Shown: one piece after another, positions 35,530-44,235 of the stretch | Position numbering within the stretch: position 1 is the stretch's first letter | Layout: each line of letters opens with the position of its first letter | NCBI RefSeq assembly: GCF_000482245.1 | Contig: NZ_AWNH01000070.1 | Span: 1-64,000, forward strand | Origin: Leptolyngbya sp. Heron Island J | GTDB taxonomy: Bacteria; Cyanobacteriota; Cyanobacteriia; Phormidesmidales; Phormidesmidaceae | Direction: 5' to 3' | DNA length: 64,000 nucleotides | The notes under the pieces: model-generated | Told to the model about the DNA's origin: nothing | What the model saw: only the letters and a program-made list of their open reading frames with translations | The model's database searches: none | Made by a program: the position numbers and the translations under genes

Positions 35530-36519
35530 TTAAACGACATCAATCACAACCTTGCCGATGAGTTGGCCACTGTCCACCGCATCATGGGCCACAGCGGTTT
35601 CACTTAAGGGATAGTGGGCGGCAATCAGATACTGAAGCGCCCCATCCTGAATAGCCTGATTAATGTCTTTTGCAGCTGCTTCATGGGCTGCCTCACTCAT
35701 GGCATAAACCAGTACTGTGCGTAGGGCCGCATTTTTGTAGAGCAATTCGTAAAAGGGAATCTTTACTGTGGGCGCATTACCCGACTCATAGGTGGCAATC
35801 ACACCATTGTGGGCAACAAGTTTGGCATTGATATCAATGTTGGCTGCCAGGGCGACATCGACGATGCGATCGCACCCCCGCTTCCCCACAATCTCCCTGA
35901 CCCGAGCAACGACATCTTCCTGCCGATAATTAATTACATAATCAGCCCCCATCTGCTTGGCAACAGCGGCTTTTTCATCACTACTCACTGTGGCCAGAAC
36001 TGTCTTCGCGTCACCCCACTTAGCCAGCTGAATGGCATAGCTGCCAACTGCACCGGCCCCCCCATGCACCAGCACTACTTTGTCAGTAATCGGGCCATCA
36101 CTAAACACAGCAAAGTGGGCCGTCATCGCTGGAACACCGAGGCTAGCTCCTGAGGCAAAATCAAGGGCCTCAGGCATAGTCACGGCTTTGTGGCCAGGTA
36201 CCACCACATAGTCTGCCGCTGTCCCAAATGCAGATTGTCGCTGGGCCTCATAGATCCACACCCGTTCTCCTATACGCTCGGAAGAAACACCCTCACCGAC
36301 GGCATCAATTACTCCGGCACCATCATTGTGGGGAATGGTTTTGGCATAGGGTTGTTTTAAGCCCATCCAACCACTGCGAAACTTAGTATCAGAGGGATTA
36401 ACGCCGGAAACATGAATTTTGACCCGTACCTCACCGGCTTTGGGTTCTGGCTGTTCCACATCGCCATATTTTAGAACGTCTGATGCCTTACCCGGTTGTT
36501 CATACCAAATTGCTTTCAT
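35530..36519 (-). CDS. NADPH:quinone oxidoreductase-like MDR protein
   Basis: Start ATG 36519, with AAAGGA upstream, gives 329 residues. It is a zinc-free medium-chain reductase: GVNPSDTKFRSG, HNDGAGVIDAVGEGV, VHGGAGAVGSYAIQLAKW (Rossmann NADPH site) and GKVVIDVV at the end. It should reduce quinones or alpha,beta-unsaturated carbonyls using NADPH. A longer frame to 36585 would include the 20-bp palindrome and is not family-like. It lies 73 bp downstream of the SDR gene on the same strand. Confidence 0.88.
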   Translation of the reverse strand: MKAIWYEQPGKASDVLKYGDVEQPEPKAGEVRVKIHVSGVNPSDTKFRSGWMGLKQPYAKTIPHNDGAGVIDAVGEGVSSERIGERVWIYEAQRQSAFGTAADYVVVPGHKAVTMPEALDFASGASLGVPAMTAHFAVFSDGPITDKVVLVHGGAGAVGSYAIQLAKWGDAKTVLATVSSDEKAAVAKQMGADYVINYRQEDVVARVREIVGKRGCDRIVDVALAANIDINAKLVAHNGVIATYESGNAPTVKIPFYELLYKNAALRTVLVYAMSEAAHEAAAKDINQAIQDGALQYLIAAHYPLSETAVAHDAVDSGQLIGKVVIDVV

Positions 36520-36559
36520 AGCATTATTTTTCCTTTCGGGACCAATTTTTGGGGTGTAC

Positions 36560-36579
36560 AGACGTTGCATGCAACGTCT
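36560..36579. promoter_or_regulatory. 20-bp perfect palindrome between SDR and MDR genes
   Basis: AGACGTTGCATGCAACGTCT is self-complementary over all 20 bases. It lies 13 bp after the SDR stop and 40 bp before the MDR start. It may be an operator for the MDR gene or an RNA hairpin separating the two. Confidence 0.5.
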
Positions 36580-36592
36580 CTCCATTTAACCT

Positions 36593-37291
36593 TTAGAAAT
36601 TGATTTCGTTGCGATCGCGCCAAAACTTACCATTTTCCTGATCGGATGCTTCGGTCGCTAACCAGATAGCCGTATCCGCTCCTTGTTCTGGTGTCCGTGG
36701 CGCGGACGCGCCTCCCATATCGGTTCTCACCCAGCCTGGACACATAGCATTAACAACAATACCTTTAGAGCGAAGCGATTGGGCCAGCATGATAGTGGCA
36801 CCATTGAGTGCCAGCTTGGAAAGACAGTAGCTGGGGGCTGTGGTTGTCAGACCGTCCAGTGCTCCCATGCCGCTGGAGACATTGATCACTCTGGCTTTGT
36901 CTGCTGCTTCCAGCAAAGGCAAGACAGCTTGCACCATGCGGATTACTCCAAAGGTGTTGGTGTTCATGGCTGAATCCAACAGTTCGCGAGAGATTGTCAG
37001 CATGTTGACGTTACTGTCGGGGTAAACTCCGGCATTGTTGACTAGTACATCCAGGTGGTTAATGCCTTGTGATTTAAGGTTCTGAACTGCTTGCTCCATG
37101 GAGCGATCATCGCTGACATCTAATTCGAGGGGAATGACGTTGCCGTTGAGTTTTTGGGCGGCTTGTTTGGCGCTATTGAGGGAGCGTGAGGTGAGGATTA
37201 TGTCGTAACCTTTGGCGAGGAGACCTTGTGCGATCGCAAAGCCAATTCCACGATTCCCACCAGTTACCAATGCCCGTTTAGTTGTCATCAT
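36593..37291 (-). CDS. short-chain dehydrogenase/reductase
   Basis: This 232-residue SDR has the cofactor motif TGGNRGIG near the N-terminus, LDVSDD, NNAG, the catalytic serine in INVSSGMG and the Y-x3-K in SYCLSKLA. PGWVRTDMGG follows, as in carbonyl reductase-like members. It should reduce a carbonyl with NAD(P)H. It may start at M1 or M2. It is divergent from the second TetR gene across a 362-bp gap with palindromes and is probably its target. Confidence 0.9.
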   Translation of the reverse strand: MMTTKRALVTGGNRGIGFAIAQGLLAKGYDIILTSRSLNSAKQAAQKLNGNVIPLELDVSDDRSMEQAVQNLKSQGINHLDVLVNNAGVYPDSNVNMLTISRELLDSAMNTNTFGVIRMVQAVLPLLEAADKARVINVSSGMGALDGLTTTAPSYCLSKLALNGATIMLAQSLRSKGIVVNAMCPGWVRTDMGGASAPRTPEQGADTAIWLATEASDQENGKFWRDRNEINF

Positions 37292-37653
37292 CTTATAGCT
37301 CCTAACTATCTGTGGCTAAATGCTCGTGGACGTTTGCATGGGTCTTGCAGATTTAATTGCAAATCCATCCTAAAAAATAACTACCAGCTCTAATAAGGCC
37401 GATAGGGCAACGGCCACAGCGGTGATTTTTAGAATTTCGTGCTCTTCTCGCTTCACCATTGGTTGATCCAATAAACGTTTGGAAGATTACGTCGCTGCAC
37501 CTTCGAAACCGCACTTAAAATAAAAACGCTGCGTTTCGTATATTTATTTTTTAACCGATCCGTATCGGAAGTGTCAATCCCTTTGCTGAAATTTCTGTAC
37601 GGTTCGTATCGTATGTATAATCAAAACATCCTGAAACGTTTGAGGAAAAAGGT
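37292..37653. promoter_or_regulatory. SDR/TetR divergent promoter region with palindromes
   Basis: I see no gene in this gap. CCGAT-CCGT-ATCGG (37555-37568) and TACG-GTT-CGTA (37598-37608) lie 46-99 bp upstream of the tetR start. The second shares the TACG-N3-CGTA core with both palindromes near the first TetR gene. They are the likely operators of this TetR; the rest of the gap is featureless to me. Confidence 0.5.
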
Positions 37654-38259
37654 ATGCCGCGAGGAGGAGCTAAAGCTGAGCGCGGACGCCCGCGCTCAGT
37701 CGAGTCGAAGCAGGCCATTCTGATGGCGGCCTGGAACCTGCTGCAGCATTGCAGCGTACGTAAGCTATCGATTGAGGCCATTGCCCGTGAAGCGGGTGTG
37801 GGTAAAACGACGATTTATCGCTGGTGGCCTAGCAAGGCGGCGGTGGTGATCGATGCGTTTTTGGCTCAGGTAGAGGCCTGTCTGCCATTCCCAGAAACCA
37901 AGACTGCGGCTGAATCGTTGGCACTGCAGATGCAGCAAGTGGTCAAGATTATGGGCGGTGATGTGGGACGGATTGTGACCCAAATTATCGCTGAGGGTCA
38001 GTGTGATTCAAAAGCCTTAGAAAGTTTTTGCGATCGCTTTCTCAACCCTCGACGCGCCGCCGCTCGCCAGGTGATTTTGCAAGGCATTAAATCCGGCGAA
38101 TTTGCCCCGGACCTGGACCCAGAGCTAGCCATGGATATTCTCTACGGACCCATCTACTATCGTCTACTGGTCAAGCATTTACCATTAGATGAGACATTTG
38201 CTGCTGCATTATCCCAGCAAGCAATTGCCAGCATTCTTAATCCCAAGCATTGCCGCTAA
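37654..38259 (+). CDS. TetR/AcrR-family repressor (copy 2)
   Basis: This 201-residue protein has a TetR helix-turn-helix (GRPRSVESKQAILMAAW, then SIEAIAREAGVGKTTIYRWW) and a helical C-terminal domain. It is clearly paralogous to the TetR at 31364-31963, including the ending region (LDPELAMDILYGPIYYRLLVKH versus DVMIDALYSPLFYRLLLKH). It is divergent from SDR and MDR, which it probably represses. The inducer is unknown. Confidence 0.9.
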   Translation: MPRGGAKAERGRPRSVESKQAILMAAWNLLQHCSVRKLSIEAIAREAGVGKTTIYRWWPSKAAVVIDAFLAQVEACLPFPETKTAAESLALQMQQVVKIMGGDVGRIVTQIIAEGQCDSKALESFCDRFLNPRRAAARQVILQGIKSGEFAPDLDPELAMDILYGPIYYRLLVKHLPLDETFAAALSQQAIASILNPKHCR

Positions 38260-38506
38260 CCCCTCCTGTGGCGGCGTTGTCAGCTCATCTTCATGGACAA
38301 GCCTGCTTGTTTGTAACCGGGAGAATGTTGGAACAGGAGCGCGTTTGCAAGTATCGAACCTATTCAGCCTAGTCTGCTATTGCAACCTGGAATATCTAGG
38401 GAACCGCCTCAGGTTCTGTGAGACATTATTGTGTTCAGTGAAGGCTGTCTAAAAGGTTCTGACACACGGATTTTAAGATAGCCTAAGATGACTCTCTAAA
38501 GCTGAG

Positions 38507-39562
38507 TTAAAAAGCGGCTTCCTTTTCTAAAAGCGCTTCGATAGATAGATCGTGTTGAGCTTTACCATCAAACACGCTGCCTACTTTGCGGTTAACCAGA
38601 TGATCCATAGCAATGCCAAAAGCTTCGTTAGGGAGCGGCTCATAACCAATATCAGTCACAACAGTACGAGTATTAGCCATGTAAAACTCGACAAATTCCG
38701 CTACCATCGGATTGTTATCTAACGAGTCTGCACTGATATAAATAAAGAGCGGACGTGCCAACGGCTGGTACTCATTAGAACGAATAGCTTCTCCAGAGGG
38801 ATACATCGGCCCATCACCACTATCGATGGCGAGAGCTTTCAAACTATCTCCAGCTTCTTTGTAGTAAGCATAGCCAAAATAGCCCAACGCGTTAGGCTCG
38901 CTTTGAACAGCTTGAACTAACTCATCATCATCTTCACTGCTGACGTAGTCAGTCCGACTCGCATCGTCTTCACCAATAATCACTTCGTTAAAATAGTCGA
39001 AGGTTCCAGAGTCTTCACCAGGACCATATAACAGAATTTCCTCATCCGGCCAGTCTGGGCGAATTTGACTCCAACGGGTAACTGAATTTTCAGCACTGGA
39101 TTCCCAAAGACTTTTGAGTTCTTCTACAGTGATGTCCTGAGCCCAAGCATTTTCGCCATTCACTACTACTGTTAAAGCGTCAAAGGCAACAGGTAGCTCA
39201 ACATACTGCACTCCGTTTGTCCTACATTCAGCCATCTCCTCCTGGGTAATCGGACGAGATGCATTGCTAATGTCCGTTGCGCCCTGGCAGAATTCGTCAA
39301 AACCACCGCCAGTACCTGAAAAATTAATGGCAATCTCTAAGCTGTCAGCAGACTTCATTTGCTTAAAGCGCTCAGCCATTTCAACAGTGATTGGATATAC
39401 TGTGCTAGAACCGTCAATGCGCACAGGCATATTTTCACCTGAAGCGGTAGCCAAATCTTCTGGTGCTACTTCCCCTGACGTAGAATCAGTAGGTGTAGAA
39501 CAACCGGCAAGAACGGCTAACAGACAAGTAGTAAGCCCCAGCTTTCCAAACACTAAGGTCAT
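38507..39562 (-). CDS. pstS: PstS/SphX-type phosphate-binding lipoprotein
   Basis: Start ATG 39562 gives 351 residues beginning with a lipoprotein signal (LLAVLAGC). The PstS phosphate site is visible in DGSSTVYPIT, GTGGGFDEFCQGATDISNASRP and GPGEDSGTFDYF. It should bind phosphate outside the inner membrane. There are no pstC, pstA or pstB genes beside it, so it is an orphan binding protein like cyanobacterial SphX. A start at 39583 is also possible. One CTTAACCT Pho-box-like half site lies on its strand at 39691-39698. Confidence 0.88.
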   Translation of the reverse strand: MTLVFGKLGLTTCLLAVLAGCSTPTDSTSGEVAPEDLATASGENMPVRIDGSSTVYPITVEMAERFKQMKSADSLEIAINFSGTGGGFDEFCQGATDISNASRPITQEEMAECRTNGVQYVELPVAFDALTVVVNGENAWAQDITVEELKSLWESSAENSVTRWSQIRPDWPDEEILLYGPGEDSGTFDYFNEVIIGEDDASRTDYVSSEDDDELVQAVQSEPNALGYFGYAYYKEAGDSLKALAIDSGDGPMYPSGEAIRSNEYQPLARPLFIYISADSLDNNPMVAEFVEFYMANTRTVVTDIGYEPLPNEAFGIAMDHLVNRKVGSVFDGKAQHDLSIEALLEKEAAF

Positions 39563-39880
39563 CGGCTCCGCACTCCACTTCAAAACTTTTGTTGCTAATA
39601 AAGGTAAAGACGCCTTACAGCCACGAAATTCAGGTTTTTTCTTTTTATCTTAGAAGAATAACAAATCCCTAAACATTAATAGTAATGAAAAGGTTAAGGC
39701 AAAATAGAGAACTTCAATTTTATTGATAGAAGTAACCGTTAATACACCCTGTACAGCCATCCGTATATACGGCATGTGTTAGAGCTACAACTGGCCACAC
39801 ATCGTAGTTGACTCCAACAACTGGACCAGGAGTCAAGTTATCGGAGTGAGTGGGCACAACGAGGGCTTTTTTTGTTTGGG
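39563..39880. other. pstS upstream region
   Basis: No gene is seen. It contains a single CTTAACCT (minus strand, 39691-39698), matching one half of the cyanobacterial Pho box consensus, 129 bp upstream of pstS; clear tandem partners are missing. Further upstream TTGACTCC (39808-39815) and GGAGTCAA (39829-39836) form an inverted repeat with a 13-nt loop, next to the IS630 relic. Confidence 0.35.
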
Positions 39881-40054
39881 CTGCCCATGGCTTCGCCAGA
39901 ACTCAGTCTGATTGAGATAGTTTGGCGATTTATGAAGTATGGGTTGGATAGAGGTTATGACCTATGAGATTTGGCAAAACTTGAAGAATCTCATCGAAAA
40001 AATGCTCATAGGGTTTGGGAAAGACTTTTTTGCCAAGTAATTAATTTTGCATGA
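39881..40054 (+). pseudogene. IS630-family transposase C-terminal relic
   Basis: Reading the plus strand gives MASPELSLIEIVWRFMKY, the hallmark PE(L)-x-x-IE-x-x-W end of IS630 DDE transposases. After a frameshift it continues YEIWQNLKNLIEKML, and after a second shift it ends VINFA and a stop, the usual IS630 C-terminus. Only about the last 55 codons remain, with at least two frameshifts and an in-frame stop, so it is a dead remnant. Confidence 0.75.
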
Positions 40055-40139
40055 TCACTTAGCAAGAAATGGGTGGTTGTAAATGATGGCTATTGATATC
40101 TTTATTAAGTGTGCGAACACTCTAAGCTAAAGCAAACCT

Positions 40140-41003
40140 ATGGATTCAGTGACAGAAGCTCCAGCTAAGGGTCGAGAAACCTATGAACTGATGCGTAAAG
40201 CGATCGCGTTTATTCGCCAGCACCATTTGGAGCAACCCAACTTAGCTACCATTGCCCACCATGTAAACCTAAGTGAGTATCACTTTCAGCGACTGTTTAC
40301 CCAGTGGGCAGGTATCAGTCCCAAACGCTTTTCCCAGTATTTAACTCTGGACTATGCCAAGTCAAAAATTGCTGAAACTAACAGTCTTCTGGAGCTGACC
40401 CTGGAGTCTGGTTTATCTAGCCCTGGGCGTCTGCATGATCTGTTTGTTACTTTAGAGGCGATGTCACCGGGCGAATACAAAGCTGCGGGAGCCGGGCTAA
40501 CCATTCGCTATGGCATTCATGATACTCCGTTTGGCACCTGTCTAATTGCCATCACTGACCGTGGTATCTGTGATTTGCATTTTCTCAATGGCACTAATCA
40601 AGCACTGGCCGAACAGCAGCTACAAGCAGAATGGCCTAATGCCACTATCATGCATGAACAGTCAGTAACTGAGGCGATTTGTGACCAAATCTTCCATAGC
40701 CCACATCAATCTCCTTTAGCCCTTCACATCAAGGGAACAAACTTTCAGATCCAGGTATGGCAAGCGCTTTTGAAAATTCCCTTTGGTGGATTGACCACCT
40801 ATCAGGGGTTAGCCAAATCCATTGGTAAACCGACAGCGGCACGGGCCATTGGTAATGCGGTTGGCTGTAATCCGGTTGGGTATCTGATTCCCTGTCATCG
40901 AGTTATTCGTGGCTCCGGTGAGCTGGGTGGCTATCGTTGGGGACAGGATCGTAAAACAGCCCTTCTAGGCTGGGAAGCCGGTCAAAGTGAGGAACAATCG
41001 TGA
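40140..41003 (+). CDS. AraC-type HTH fused to O6-methylguanine-DNA methyltransferase
   Basis: This 287-residue protein has an AraC-type helix-turn-helix at residues about 15-105 (ATIAHHVNLSEYHFQRLF, ISPKRFSQYL). From about 115 to the end it is a methyltransferase domain with active-site IPCHRVI (Cys near 251) and GYRWGQDRK. It removes methyl groups from O6-methylguanine by self-methylation and probably regulates genes. It lacks the N-terminal zinc Ada domain, so it is an Ada-like two-domain form. The EamA gene starts on its stop (GTGA). Confidence 0.92.
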   Translation: MDSVTEAPAKGRETYELMRKAIAFIRQHHLEQPNLATIAHHVNLSEYHFQRLFTQWAGISPKRFSQYLTLDYAKSKIAETNSLLELTLESGLSSPGRLHDLFVTLEAMSPGEYKAAGAGLTIRYGIHDTPFGTCLIAITDRGICDLHFLNGTNQALAEQQLQAEWPNATIMHEQSVTEAICDQIFHSPHQSPLALHIKGTNFQIQVWQALLKIPFGGLTTYQGLAKSIGKPTAARAIGNAVGCNPVGYLIPCHRVIRGSGELGGYRWGQDRKTALLGWEAGQSEEQS

Positions 41004-41869
41004 AGCTATCAAACATTTTTGAACTGTTATTGCTAGCAGCCCTATGGGGTGGTTCATTTCTGTTTATGCGGATTGCTGCACCTGTGCTGGGTCCGGTGTG
41101 GCTAATTGAGTTTCGGGTGTTGTTGGCCGGTTTAGTGTTGTTGCCAGTACTGGTTCGATTGAAATTGGCAGATGAACTTCGTCGTCGGGTTATCCCTCTG
41201 TTGGTAGTGGGTTGTCTGAATTCAGCGATTCCGTTTTTGTTGTTAGCGTTTGCTTCGGTCTCTCTGCCCGCAGGCTTTACCTCGATCTTAAATGGAACAG
41301 CCCCACTGTTTGGGACGATTGTGGCCTTTATGTGGCTCCATGAAAGACTAACGCCATCAAGCATGCTGGGGTTTGTTCTAGGATTTATTGGTGTTGTGAT
41401 CCTAGTCGGTTGGAAAGCAATTGAAACTACATCGGGTGTTGTGATTGCTGTCGTTGCTGCTCTGTCGGCTGCCTTGATGTACGCCATAGCTGCCCCTTAC
41501 ATTAAGCAAAACCTGGCTGGTGTACCGTCGCTGGTGGTGACTACGGGCAGTCAGCTAGGGGCGGCATTAGTGATTATTCCGGCGTTACCGTTTACTATGC
41601 CTCAGCAAACACCATCGGCTGGTGTGGTGATCTCTGTACTTGCTTTAGCTGTCTTGTCCACCGCCTTTGCCTATATTCTCTATTTCAGACTGATCCAAAA
41701 TGTTGGCTCCACTAAAGCGTTAACAGTGACTTATTTGATTCCCTTGTTTGCCATGCTTTGGGGAGCAGTTGTTCTAGGAGAAGCGATAACGTCATCAATG
41801 ATTGTGGGATGTGGGTTAGTGTTATTGGGTACTGCAATTGCCAATGATCTGTTTGCCAGGGCATCCTAG
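41000..41869 (+). CDS. EamA-family (DMT superfamily) transporter
   Basis: This 289-residue protein with ten hydrophobic segments has the EamA pattern: AALWGGSFLFMRIA at the start, GFTSILNGTAPLFGTIVAFMWLHERLT in the first repeat and YLIPLFAMLWGAVVLGEAIT in the second. These are exporters of small metabolites. The GTG start overlaps the stop of the AraC-methyltransferase gene by 4 bp, so they are translated together; why is not obvious. Confidence 0.88.
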   Translation: MKLSNIFELLLLAALWGGSFLFMRIAAPVLGPVWLIEFRVLLAGLVLLPVLVRLKLADELRRRVIPLLVVGCLNSAIPFLLLAFASVSLPAGFTSILNGTAPLFGTIVAFMWLHERLTPSSMLGFVLGFIGVVILVGWKAIETTSGVVIAVVAALSAALMYAIAAPYIKQNLAGVPSLVVTTGSQLGAALVIIPALPFTMPQQTPSAGVVISVLALAVLSTAFAYILYFRLIQNVGSTKALTVTYLIPLFAMLWGAVVLGEAITSSMIVGCGLVLLGTAIANDLFARAS

Positions 41870-41887
41870 GGTCGGCCAAATTGGAGA

Positions 41888-42532
41888 TTATTGTTGATTC
41901 TGTCTTTCCTGCTGAATCGTGGTCTGGAGCATTAAAATCTCGGCGTCGATACGCTCTCGTCTGGCGGTCCACACACGATTGAGAGAGACTACACCGGCTT
42001 CGTGGGATATGATTTCTCCTTCGTCAATTTGTTTGGCGATGTCAAGCTGACGTTGGCGTAGTGCAACTTCTCGAGCGGTCACGGCGATGTTGGGGGTGTC
42101 TGGTTGAGATTGTTGAGTCCTCGCCTCTAAAATTTGTCGGGCCTGTAATACTTTAATTTCGCAATCCAGCCGAAATTTTTCGATGGCTAACACATCCTGT
42201 GAGTTGGTGAGGTTAGCCTGGCGATCAAGCTCTGCTTGTTCTTCAATGTATTTGGCAAACTCGGCCTGATACTGACGCAGTTCAATTTCTTCTGCGGTCA
42301 CAATCGATGGAATGATGGGCACCGAGCAAGATGATGGTACTGCATAGACACCGGGTAGGGCTCGGGCGATCAAAGGCGTGTCTGATTGATTCGGGGATGT
42401 GGGAGGCGCTGGCTGGCGTTGAGCTGCCAAGGTGGCTGTACTAACCCCGGCTAGGATGACTACGAAACTTGCTATCAGGAGCGATCGCAATAGTACTGGC
42501 ATCAGCTGCCACAGCCTCTTAATAGTTTTCAT
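41888..42532 (-). CDS. exported helical protein of unknown function
   Basis: This 214-residue protein starts with a basic N-terminus and a hydrophobic segment (LLRSLLIASFVVILAGVSTATLAAQ) that looks like a signal peptide cleaved near AAQ. A short proline-rich linker follows, then a long, charged helical region with repeating VTAEEIELRQYQAEFAKYIEEQ- and VTAREVALRQRQLDIAKQID-type units, each about 65-70 residues apart, suggesting an internal duplication that forms coiled coil. No family is recognised. It is convergent with the EamA gene and stands alone. Confidence 0.6.
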   Translation of the reverse strand: MKTIKRLWQLMPVLLRSLLIASFVVILAGVSTATLAAQRQPAPPTSPNQSDTPLIARALPGVYAVPSSCSVPIIPSIVTAEEIELRQYQAEFAKYIEEQAELDRQANLTNSQDVLAIEKFRLDCEIKVLQARQILEARTQQSQPDTPNIAVTAREVALRQRQLDIAKQIDEGEIISHEAGVVSLNRVWTARRERIDAEILMLQTTIQQERQNQQ

Positions 42533-42696
42533 AGCCAGGATTAGAACGATATTCAGCGCGTTATCTATTTTTCAATATATACACAGCAGTTTCCTAGAAA
42601 AATTGTAACCGTTTGACAAACTTACCCATAAGAATCGCCACTTCAGAGTGGGTTGTACACCTCTACAGGCCTCAGAGTTTTTACGCTTAAAGGCCG

Positions 42697-43317
42697 CTAA
42701 ATTGTTGTTAGATCAAGGGTCTGCTCAGCAAGCAAACAATCTCGTTGGCAAATCCGCTGTAACAATGGCTGATTGTGGCTAATGGCGAGGATGCCAACAC
42801 CATATTGGTGAGCAAACTCTAGGATCACTTGCCAAATTAAGGCCTGGGTATTGGCATCAAGCATAGCCGTCATTTCATCGGCAATCAGATAGCGGGTGTT
42901 GCGGTTAAGCACGCGGGCGATCGCAACTCGTTGCAGTTCTCCGCCGCTCAACTCATGGGGATAGCGGGTCAGCCAACCGGGATGAATGCCGAGGGCATCC
43001 AGGATGTGGGGCTGAGGCGGATGTTTTTCCCGTAGGATGCGGTCAATGCGCCAGCGTGGGTTGACCGACAATTCAGGATTTTGAAAGACCAGCTGCACGG
43101 GGCAATAGCCTCCTGGCAGCGGTTGTTGATCTAACGTGATGCGCCCGTGGCTGGGCCTTAGATATCCAGCGAGTAGTTTACCAAGCGTCGTCTTGCCATG
43201 ACCGGACGGGGCGATCAGACCGATAACTTCCCCCGGTGCGATCGCAAGCGACTGATCGCACACCACCCACGGCAGCTTAGCGCCGTAACGAAACCACAGA
43301 CCTTCACCCTTCAGCAT
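42697..43317 (-). CDS. ABC transporter ATPase, DppF-like (second)
   Basis: This 206-residue ATPase has Walker A IAPSGHGKTT, signature LSGGELQRVAIARVL, Walker B YLIADEMTAML and H-loop AISHNQPLL. It is shorter than usual for OppF/DppF and lacks the C-terminal oligopeptide-type extension. It is the last gene of the five-gene importer and its start overlaps the preceding ATPase gene by 14 bp. Confidence 0.88.
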   Translation of the reverse strand: MLKGEGLWFRYGAKLPWVVCDQSLAIAPGEVIGLIAPSGHGKTTLGKLLAGYLRPSHGRITLDQQPLPGGYCPVQLVFQNPELSVNPRWRIDRILREKHPPQPHILDALGIHPGWLTRYPHELSGGELQRVAIARVLNRNTRYLIADEMTAMLDANTQALIWQVILEFAHQYGVGILAISHNQPLLQRICQRDCLLAEQTLDLTTI

Positions 43318-44233
43318 GGATACACCTCACCCAACCTTGACGAATAAATTGCAGTTCTGGTCGCGCCCGTTTACAGTCAGCCGTGCTCCAGGAACAGCGA
43401 TCGCCATACAGACAGCCCACCGGCAGCTGGTCAGGGCTGGGCTGATTCCCCGGCACCGGCACAAAGTCGTTTTGAGGTAGCGATCGCCAGAGAGCCTGGG
43501 TGTAGGGATGGCGCAGATTACCAGTTGTGAAATCCTGAGCGTTGGCGATTTCAACCGTGGTGCCGGCATAGAAAACGGCCACCCGATCAGCGACCTGTAA
43601 GGCCGCTTCAATATCGTGGGTAATCAGCATCACGCCTCGCCCCCCCTGAGCCAGTTCGCGCAGGTGATTGAGGGTTTCAGTCACCACGTCAGGGTGCAGA
43701 CCCGGCGTCGGTTCATCGGCAATCACAAGCTGAGCCTGAGTCATGACAGCTGTTGAGACGAGCACCCGCCGCGCCATTCCACCGGAGAGCTGAAACGGGT
43801 AGCGCTTTGGCGTATGAGCGGGCAAATCATAGCGAGCAAAGGTGCGCTCCATTAGGGATCTGGCCGATCGCGAAGGGAGACCATTGAGCTGCCCCACCCG
43901 CTGCACCTGCCGCCCAACGGCCATTAACGGGTCGAGGTAGCCAACCGATTGGGGAATCAGTGCGATCGCTTTACCCCGCAATGCCTCGCATCGTTTCTGG
44001 GTTAGCGGCTCCCCTTGAAATTCCATCGTCCCAGAGAGCTGAGCGTTCTCCGGCAATATCCCTAAAAGAGTGTGGGCCAAAAGACTTTTCCCGGAGCCGC
44101 TGGCACCCACCACCGCTACCAGTTCTCCTGCCTGGACGGTTAAATCCAAATCAGTTATCACCGTTAGCTGCTTGCGATGCAGTCCTTGATCGTATTGGGT
44201 AAACGTAATCCCCAGGTTTGAGATGTTGAGCAT
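43304..44233 (-). CDS. ABC transporter ATPase, DppD-like (first)
   Basis: Start ATG 44233, 2 bp after the permease stop, gives 309 residues. It has Walker A VGASGSGKSL, signature LSGGMARRVLVSTAV, Walker B LVIADEPTPGL and the oligopeptide-type C-terminal cysteine region (GCLYGDRCSWSTADCKRARPE), which in DppD/OppD-type ATPases binds an iron-sulfur cluster. It powers the same importer. The signature has GGMAR where GGMRQ is common. Confidence 0.9.
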   Translation of the reverse strand: MLNISNLGITFTQYDQGLHRKQLTVITDLDLTVQAGELVAVVGASGSGKSLLAHTLLGILPENAQLSGTMEFQGEPLTQKRCEALRGKAIALIPQSVGYLDPLMAVGRQVQRVGQLNGLPSRSARSLMERTFARYDLPAHTPKRYPFQLSGGMARRVLVSTAVMTQAQLVIADEPTPGLHPDVVTETLNHLRELAQGGRGVMLITHDIEAALQVADRVAVFYAGTTVEIANAQDFTTGNLRHPYTQALWRSLPQNDFVPVPGNQPSPDQLPVGCLYGDRCSWSTADCKRARPELQFIRQGWVRCIHAEG

Positions 44234-44235
44234 AG

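Noticed and set aside
40903-41487. 194-codon minus-strand frame antisense to the EamA gene
   Set aside because: It is a shadow of a membrane protein gene, rich in Asn, Thr and Arg with no fold pattern.
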